A DNA stretch of 64,000 nt from Phocoena phocoena (Eukaryota; Chordata; Mammalia; Artiodactyla; Phocoenidae). The stretch covers positions 44,869,158 to 44,933,157 of the forward strand of contig NC_089224.1 in assembly GCF_963924675.1 (NCBI RefSeq), given 5' to 3'. The notes beneath the pieces are model-generated. The model made no database searches. It was not told where the DNA came from and was given only the letters and a program-made list of their open reading frames with translations. Below, one piece after another: positions 57,230 to 64,000 of this stretch (positions within the stretch are counted from its first letter, which is position 1; every line of letters starts with the position of its first letter). The position numbers were made by a program, and so were the translations under genes.

Positions 57230-57659
57230 ATGTTTTCAGTCTTAAAATAAGGAGGCTGTCCTCTGACTTTTCATGTATTTAAATGGAGGTAACTTTGAAT
57301 TAGAATATCATATTTTTAGAAACTCATATTAAATTGATGGATAGAGGCATTAAAAGCTGAGGGTGCTAAATCCAAGACAGATGAGACATTATGTGGCCCT
57401 TAATGGAAGAGCACGCCACCTCCTCTGAAGTAGCTTCGAAAAAAAACCTGTCTAGATTCAACTTAGCAATTTAGAGGAAGTACAGAGGATCGAGGATTAT
57501 ATTAAATTATGCTATGGGGATGCAGTTACAAAAATCTGGATTATATAAATCTCTCAAGGACAAACAACTGGGTTTCTTCAAATAAACTGTAAGGAGAAAG
57601 AGTGCATATGAAAGATTGGAAGAGGGGAGAAAGGAAGAGTGAAAGGACCAGCAAGAGAG
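57230..57659. other. Unassigned DNA
   Basis: No repeat or gene recognised. The segment is purine-rich near 57590-57660. Confidence 0.4.
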
Positions 57660-58090
57660 GGAGAGTAAACACAGAGATTTAAAAGAAACATAAACTACAT
57701 ATCAACAGATTGCAATGTGTGGACTTTAACTGCCTCCTGATTCAAATAAACAATGTGTAAAAAAATGGCATTTATGAAACATTTGAACTTTTGAGTATTC
57801 TGTGCATAGTTGACATTAAGGGATTTTTATTCATTTTTATGTATACTAGCAGTGTTGTGGCTGTCTTCAAAATACTTATCCTTTAGAAGTAACAGTGAAA
57901 TATTCAGGGATGAAATTATATATGTGAAATGCTTCAAAAGAACATGGGAGGAGAATAGTGGGTAGGAGTGTAGAAGAAACAAATTGGCTATGAGATGATA
58001 ATTCTTGAAGATGGGTGATGGATAAAGTTAATTACTGTTTTTTGTATTTTTGCATATATTCGGAATTGACTTTCCTATTACTACTTTGGC
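57660..58090 (+). mobile_element. Old interspersed repeat 3' end, family unsure
   Basis: This resembles the 3' part of a common old mammalian element: CAGATTGCAATGTGTGGAC near 57704, GGCATTTATGAAACATTTG near 57766, GGGATGAAATTATATATGTG near 57908 and TGATAATTCTTGAAGATGGG near 57996. I recognise the succession but not the name. Confidence 0.4.
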
Positions 58091-59554
58091 TTTGTAATCT
58101 TGATTATTACAGGGAGGGAATTTGTAAACTAAAGTGAGGCCAAAAATAGTAGTTAACGAGTGCATCATCACTTTCTGATGTGTAGACTTTTTAATTTTGG
58201 ATCATCTGTGAAACTGAGGGCATGGTTTGAAAACACTGACAATTTCCTGTTCATTTTCCCTTAAATGAAAGCATTCAGATGCTTTTTTTTTATTGTGAAG
58301 AAATGTGCTCTACAACAAAATACCTATGAAATCAAGCATATCTTTTTTTCAGTTATATGCTGAATTCTGAAATACTTACATGTTTCAGTGTTTGTTCTTT
58401 TTCAAAAAACATTTTTTCAGGATCTTATTGATATGATTAGTTGTTCAATTTCCAAGTCTGTTCAGTTTAAACTACTGATTGAGGTAAAACCAATAACAAT
58501 TAATTGGTTGCTCATTAAGTGTAAGGCATGTGCCAGGCTTTTGGGAGTGGCACCTAAATCACTCCACAATTTATAGAAACCTATAATGTCCTTGGGAAGA
58601 CAAAGTACATGACAAGATGAACAACCCCTGAAAGATGTAAATAATTGTCAAGGCAACAGAATGTTATATAATTTTTTTGCCAACTCAAAATTCAATACCC
58701 AGAATTCCTAATTCCCTCCACCCTAGGTGTTTTTCAACTATATTATACCCTGATTAATCCCCACCTCTGCTAAGATAACAAGGGGGCATTAGTTGGGAAA
58801 ATAGGAGAGAATGGGGAATAGGGCTCTATTAATACTAATTGAGGCACCAAAATAAGATACGTACATTCATTCATTCTCCTGGAAAATGTAGACTTTTGGC
58901 TTCTGTCATGCCAGAACACCATGATCGTTATCATGAATGGAACAATTACAGGGAGTGGGTCTCCAGACTCATATCTACCCACAGGCAGGTCCTGCTTTGC
59001 CTCAGGGGTTCTTAATTAGGACTATGTTGATAAAACATGTGAGAAGCTGAGAAGCTCTGATTTATTTATGATAACTGAACCCACTCGTCGTTCTTCTCTT
59101 TTCCAGTGTGGTAGAGAAACAGAGAAGAGATTTTTAATGCTTGCAGTAAATCACATAGAGCAGATTTGGCAGCAGTTTTATAGTTTGGTTTGCTCTTTTC
59201 CCCTTTAGCCTGACGACTGAAGGATACCTTTTTGCAAAAGGGAGAAATAAGCTTTGTTTTTAATTGATTATTTAGGATCTAGCTCATCACTGATAAATGA
59301 AATGAACAAGGTTGGTATATAACAACATTTTGATGAATGATTGATTACTTTTATCTTCAGAGAGATGGACACATACCCTGTGCTGATAGACTAGACAATG
59401 AATCAGATCTGACCAATTCCAGATAAATGAAGAGGTTTGTGAGACAAAAGATATTTTGATGAATGATTTACTACATATACATGAAGATAGATGGAGTCAT
59501 TCAGAAAGTAGTTTTTCTTTATGAAATATTGCTTTTAAAATCCAGTCAAAAGGT
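58091..59554. other. Mostly unassigned DNA with one candidate exon
   Basis: No clear transposon. A splice-bounded open stretch lies at 58421-58483, followed by a MIR-like segment near 58500-58580 (AAGGCATGTGCCAGGC). A degenerate direct duplication lies at about 59292-59480. I see no other structure. Confidence 0.4.
58421..58483 (+). other. Candidate splice-bounded exon, 63 bp
   Basis: The acceptor-like ACATTTTTTCAG comes directly before and GTAAAACC directly after. The stretch is a multiple of three and open in frame 1: DLIDMISCSISKSVQFKLLIE. I do not recognise the protein. If real, it cannot be spliced directly to the candidate at 29073-29131, because the reading phases do not fit. Confidence 0.2.
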
Positions 59555-59573
59555 GGAAAGAAAGGAAGGTTTA

Positions 59574-59782
59574 TTTTTTTAATTAATTTATTTGGCTGCG
59601 TCGGGTCTTAGTTGTGGCTCTCAGGATCTATGATCTTCGTTGCGGCATGTGAGATCTTTTAGTTGCAGCATGCAAACTCTTAGTTGCAGCATGTGGGATC
59701 TAATTACCTGACCAGAGGTTGAACCCAGGCCCCCTGCATTGGGAGTGCAGAGTCTTAGCCACTGGACCACCAGGGAAGTCCC
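59574..59782 (-). mobile_element. tRNA-derived SINE, long-type relative
   Basis: Minus-strand SINE: AATTAATTTATTTGGCTGCG, repeated TTAGTTGCAGCATG units, and a head with CAGAGGTTGAACCC ending GGACCACCAGGGAAGTCCC. The flanks GAAAGAAAGGAAGGTTT and GAAAGAAAGTAGGCTTT are an imperfect duplication. Confidence 0.9.
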
Positions 59783-60249
59783 TGAAAGAAAGTAGGCTTT
59801 AACATCATAGTTAAAACAAGAAAAAAACGTTTCATTGGATTATCCAGGAAAATGCAATTACCAGACACAAGATTCAAACCAGGCAATACATTTAATAATT
59901 TTGTGAACACCTAATATGTAGGTAATTTTCTTTTCCAGAATTCCTGCTCTTCCAGTGTTCGTTATCTAGTTGGGGGAGTAGAATTTGTACATAAGTAAAA
60001 TCATTCTAATAAATGGTCTGTGAGTAATATGGACTTCAAGTAGTTTGGGAGTACAAAGGAGAGACTGTTTACTGTGGGCTGGTCTGCCTAGAGTTCCTAG
60101 GGAGAAGTGATTTGAACTAGAAATGAAAGGATGACTGAAATTTCAGTAGGCAGAAATGTCATGGGCTTATACATTTATTTAACAGTTATACATAGTAACT
60201 CTCATGTGTAAGTCACTACGCTAAATAGACATTGAATCAGACAATTATA
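59783..60249. other. Unassigned DNA
   Basis: No gene or repeat that I can name between the SINE and the mariner-type palindrome. Confidence 0.4.
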
Positions 60250-60329
60250 TTGGGTTGGTCACAAAGTTCGTTTGGGCTTTTCCTTAAGATGTTAAGGAAA
60301 AACCCGAATGAACTTTGTGGCCAATCCAT
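60250..60329. mobile_element. 80 bp mariner-type palindromic MITE
   Basis: A nearly perfect inverted repeat flanked by TA. The left arm starts TTGGGTTGGTCACAAAGTTC and the right arm ends GAACTTTGTGGCCAATCCA. The arms meet at TTAAGATGTTAA, giving a stem of about 35 bp with few mismatches. This is the cetartiodactyl counterpart of the human MADE1 type, from a mariner parent, as I recall it. Confidence 0.9.
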
Positions 60330-60514
60330 AATAACAGTGTGACAACGTACTGTAATAGAACAGGGTGTTTGTGGAACACAGAGGAGAGACAGACAGCAAA
60401 TGAGCCAAATGAAGAGGGGTGGTGATGGAGCAAAGAGGACACTCTTCCAGGTGGAGAGATTGCAGTTGAAAAGGGCCAGAGGCAAGAGGGGGCGCAGACT
60501 GGAGCTGCAAGGCC

Positions 60515-60926
60515 AAGAACTGCTCTGTCCACTATGGTAGCCCTTTGTCACATGCAGCTATTGAACACTTGAAATATAGCAAATGCGACTGAGACACTGA
60601 ATTTTAGTTTTATTTAATTTTATTAACTTAAGCTTAAAAATTAACATCTGCTTCAGTATACTTGGAACAACTAACAACATGTGAACCTACTTTCTGAAAG
60701 TAAATTTTATTAAATTTAAATACAGATCAAATATTTCTGATGACAATTTAGAACCCAAATTGAGGTGTAAAGTTGGTATAAAATACACACCAGATTCCAA
60801 AGGTTTAGTATTTGTAAAAGAATGTGTAAAATTTCGTAACTTCTTAATATTAATTTTATGTTGACATAATATTTTGGATATATTAGGTTAAGTAAATTAA
60901 TTTCACCTGTTTCTTTTTACTTTTTG
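60515..60926. mobile_element. Old DNA transposon remnant, probably hAT type
   Basis: This resembles a common mammalian DNA element: CACTATGGTAGCC near 60530, GCAGCTATTGAACACTTGAAA near 60556, GCGACTGAGACACTGAATTTTA near 60587, ATAATATTTTGGATATATTAGG near 60869 and TTTCACCTGTTTC near 60901. An L1 begins where it breaks off. Superfamily from memory only. About 60330-60515 is unassigned. Confidence 0.5.
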
Positions 60927-63900
60927 AAAAAAATTTTATTTTCTATTGGAGTACAGTTGATTAACAATGTTGTGTTAGTTTGTGTACAGCAAAGTGATTG
61001 TTATACATATACGGGTATCTATTCTTTTTCAAATTCTCCCATTTAGGTTATTACAGAGTATTGAGCAGGGTTTCCTGTACTATACAGTAGGTCCTTGTTG
61101 GTTATCTATTTTAAATATAGCAGTGTGTACATGTCAATCCCAAACTCCCAGTCTGTCCCTCCCTCCACACCCTCCCTACCCCAGTAACCATAAGTTCTTT
61201 CACTAAGTCTGTGAGTCTGTTTCAGTTTTGTAATAAGTTCATTTGTGTCATTTTTATTTAAATTCTGCATATAAGCGATATCATATACTATTTGTCTTTC
61301 TCACTTAACATGATAGTCTCCAGGTGCATCCATGTTGCTGCAAATGGCCTTATTTCCTTCTTCCTAATGGCAGAGTAATAATACATTGTATATATGTACC
61401 ACTTCTTCTTTATCCATTCATCTGTCAATGGACATTTAGGTTGCTTCCATGTCTTGGCTATTGTAAACAGTGCTGCAGTGAACACTGGGGTGCATGTAAC
61501 CTTTCAAACCATATTTTTCTCTGGATATATGCCCAGGAGTGGGATTGCTGTATCATATGGTAGCTCTATTTTTAGTTTCTTAAGGAAACTAAAGGAGCCT
61601 CCATACTGTTCTTCATAGTGGCTGTACCAATTACATTCCCACCAACAGTGTAGGAGGGGTTTCCTTTCTCCACACCCTCTCCAGCATTTGTTGTTTCTAG
61701 ACTTTACGATGATGGCCATTCTGACTGGTGTGAAGTGACATCTCATTGTAGTTTTGATTTGCATTTCTCTAATAATTAGTGATGTTGAGCAGCATTTCAT
61801 GTGCCTCTTGGCCATCTGTATGTCTTCTTTGGAGAAATGTCTATTTAGGTCTCCTGCCCATTTTTTGATGGCATGATTTCTTTTTTTGATATTGGGCCCG
61901 ATGAGCTGTTTGTAAATTTTGGAGATTAATCCCCTGTTGGTAGCATTGTTTGTAAATATTTTCTCCCATTCTGTGTTGTCTTTTCATTTTGTTTATGATT
62001 TCCTTTGCTGTGCAAAAGCTTTTAAGTTTAATTAGGTCCCATTGGTTTATTTTGGTTTTTATTTCTATTACTCCAGTAGATGGATCAAAACAAAGATATT
62101 GCTGTGATTTATGTCAAAGAGTGTTCTGCCTACGTTTTCCTCGAAGGGTTTTAGAGTATCGAGTCTAACACTTAGGTCTTTAATCCATTTTGAGTTTATT
62201 TTGGGGTATGGTGTTAAAGAATGTTCTAATTTCATTTTTGTACATGTAGCTGTCCAGTTTTCCCAGCACCATTTATTGAAAAAACTGTCTTTTCTCCATT
62301 GTATAGACTTGCCTACTTTGTTGTATATAAATTGACCATAGGTGCGTGGGTTTATTTCTGGGCTTTCTGTCTGTTCCATTGATCTATATTTCTGTTTTTG
62401 TGCCAGGACCATACTGTTTTGATAACTGTAGCTTTATAGTATAGTTTGCAGTCAGCGAGCCTGATTCCTCCAGCTCTGTTTTTCTTTCTCAAGATTACTT
62501 TGGCTCTTCGGGGTCTTGTGTGTCTCCATAGGAATTAAAAAATTTTTGTTCTAGTTCTATGAAAAATGCCATTGGTAATTTGATAGGGATTGCATTGAAT
62601 CTGTAGATTGCTTTGGGTAGTATAGTGATTTAGACAATATTGATTCTTCCAATCCAAGAACAAGGTATATTTTTCTATCTGTGTCATCTTTGATTTCTTT
62701 CATCTGAATTGTAATAGTTTTTGGAGTATAGGTCTTTTATCTCCTCAGGTAGGTTTATTCCTAGGTGTTTTATTCTTTTTGATGCAATGGTAAATGGGAC
62801 TGTTTCTTTAATTTCCCTTTCTGATCTTTTGTTGTTAGTGTATAGAAATACAACAGATTTCTGTGTATTAATTTTGTATCCTGCAGCTTTACCAAATTCA
62901 TTGATGAGCTCTAGTAGTTTTCTGGTAGCATCTTTAGGATTTTCTATGTATAGTATCATGTCATCTGCAAACGGTGACAGTTTTACGTCTTGTTTTCCAA
63001 TGTGGATTCCCTTTATTTCTTTTTCTTCTCTGATTGCCGTGGCTAGGACTTCCAAAACTATGTTGAATACAAGTGGCAAGAGTGGACATCCTTGTCTTGT
63101 TCCTGATTTTAATCCTACTTGGTCATGGTGTGTGATCCTTTTAATGTATTGTTGGATTCAGTTTTCTAGTATTTTGTTGAGGATTTTTGTGTCTGTGTTC
63201 ATCAGTGATATTGGCCTGTAATTTTCTTTTTTTGTGTGATATCTTTGTCTGATTTTGTTATCAGTGTGATGGTTCCCTCATAGAATGAGTTTGGGAGTGT
63301 TCCTTCTTCTGCAAGTTTTTGGAAGAGTTTCAGAAAGATAGGTGTTAACTCTTCTCTAAATGTTTGATAGAATTTGCCTATGAAGCCATCTGGTCCTGGA
63401 CTTCTGTTTATTGAGAATTTTAAAATCACAGTTTCAATGTCAGTACTTGTGATTGGTCTGTTCATATTTTCTATTTATTCCTGGTTCAGTCTTAGGAGAT
63501 TGTACCTAAGAATTTGTCCATTTCTTCTAGGTCCATTTTATTGGCACTTAGTTGCTTGTAGTAGTCTCTTATGATTCTTTGTATTCTGTGGTGACAGCTG
63601 TAACTTCTTTTTCAGTTCTAATTTTATTGATTTGAGTCCTCTCCCTCTTTTTCTTGATGAGTCTGGCTAAAGGTTTATCAATTTTGTTTATCTTTTCAAA
63701 GAACCAGCTTTTAGTTTCATTCATCTTTTGTATTGTTTTCTTTGCCTCTATTTCATTTATTTCTGCTCTGATTTTTATGATTTTTTATGGTTTTGTTTGT
63801 TCTTCTTTCTCTAGTTGATTTAGGTGTAAGGTTCGATTATTTTAGGTTATTCTTGTTTCCTGAGGTAAGATTATATTGCTGTAAACTTTCCTCTTAGAAT

Positions 63901-64000
63901 TGCTTTTGCTGCATCCCATAGGTTTTGGATCGTTGTGCTTTCATTTTCATTTGTCTCTAGATATTTTTTAATTTCCTCTTTGATTTCTTCAGTGATCCAT
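60927..64000 (-). mobile_element. L1, runs off the window
   Basis: A minus-strand L1. Its 3' end starts TTTTATTTTCTATTGGAGTAC and continues through 3' UTR, ORF2 carboxy-terminal domain, RT (FADD motif at 62960-62971) and the linker to the endonuclease at the right edge. The 5' end lies beyond 64000. Compared with the L1 at 41756-42023, about 265 bases of RT coding are missing at 63109. Confidence 0.9.
61288..64000 (-). pseudogene. L1 ORF2 remnant, partial
   Basis: Minus-strand ORF2 in pieces: carboxy-terminal end [21 protein letters not shown] near 61425-61485, zinc-knuckle-like [14 protein letters not shown] near 61640-61690, RT with [20 protein letters not shown] near 62930-62985, and NRPITSTDIETVILKFSINRSPGPDGF near 63380-63465. 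Stops, shifts and the deletion at 63109 make it inactive. Confidence 0.85.

Noticed and set aside
1..64000. CRISPR arrays, operons, bacterial-type or plasmid features
   Set aside because: The repeat content is mammalian throughout, and the short tandem repeats are ordinary microsatellites.
1..64000. A previously undescribed multi-gene system
   Set aside because: No intact gene was found. The complexity of the window is explained by layered transposon insertions.

Overview
This window looks like nuclear DNA from a cetartiodactyl mammal, most likely a cetacean. The main clue is a roughly 200 bp tRNA-derived SINE of the CHR type. I count ten short copies, each with a tRNA-like head, A/B-box-like motifs and a poly(A) tail that reads as poly(T) on the + strand. 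Eight related longer or diverged SINEs and several artiodactyl-type L1 copies accompany them. I saw no ruminant BovB or pig PRE-1 sequence. The species call is inference from repeat content.

I see no intact protein-coding gene. The only gene-derived sequence I can name is a 5'-truncated, intron-less, broken copy of LLGL2 (about 705-3576, + strand). Almost everything else is layered transposable elements. From left to right: an L1 tail and the LLGL2 retrocopy (1-3.6 kb); old L1 with two CHR SINEs and a truncated L1 (3.6-6.9 kb); mostly unassigned DNA (6.9-8.3 kb); a nearly full-length + strand L1 with a tiny L1 piece inside it (8.76-14.3 kb); a mixed zone of old L1, MIR, L2, two MLT1-type LTRs and SINEs (14.3-28.6 kb); mostly unassigned DNA (28.7-31.3 kb); and old L1 fragments (31.4-34.7 kb).

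The centrepiece is a nested stack at 34.7-57 kb. An ancient minus-strand L1 was split by a second, full-length minus-strand L1 (36658-50604). That one was split by a third, full-length minus-strand L1 (39535-46949), which in turn carries a CHR SINE (42337-42537). Target-site duplications bracket each of the three insertions. The second L1 appears to carry about 80 bp of 3' transduced DNA with its own polyadenylation signal. The ancient L1 also holds an internally deleted Tigger1 DNA transposon, itself interrupted by a SINE.

The right end (57-64 kb) has unassigned DNA, one SINE, an 80 bp mariner-type palindrome and a further minus-strand L1 that runs off the window. Nothing works together as a pathway; the layout is an insertion history. 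Two short splice-bounded open stretches (29073-29131 and 58421-58483) are weak hints that the window could lie in an intron of a + strand gene. I found no convincing new biological system. Repeat family names are from memory of consensus sequences and were not checked with a repeat search.
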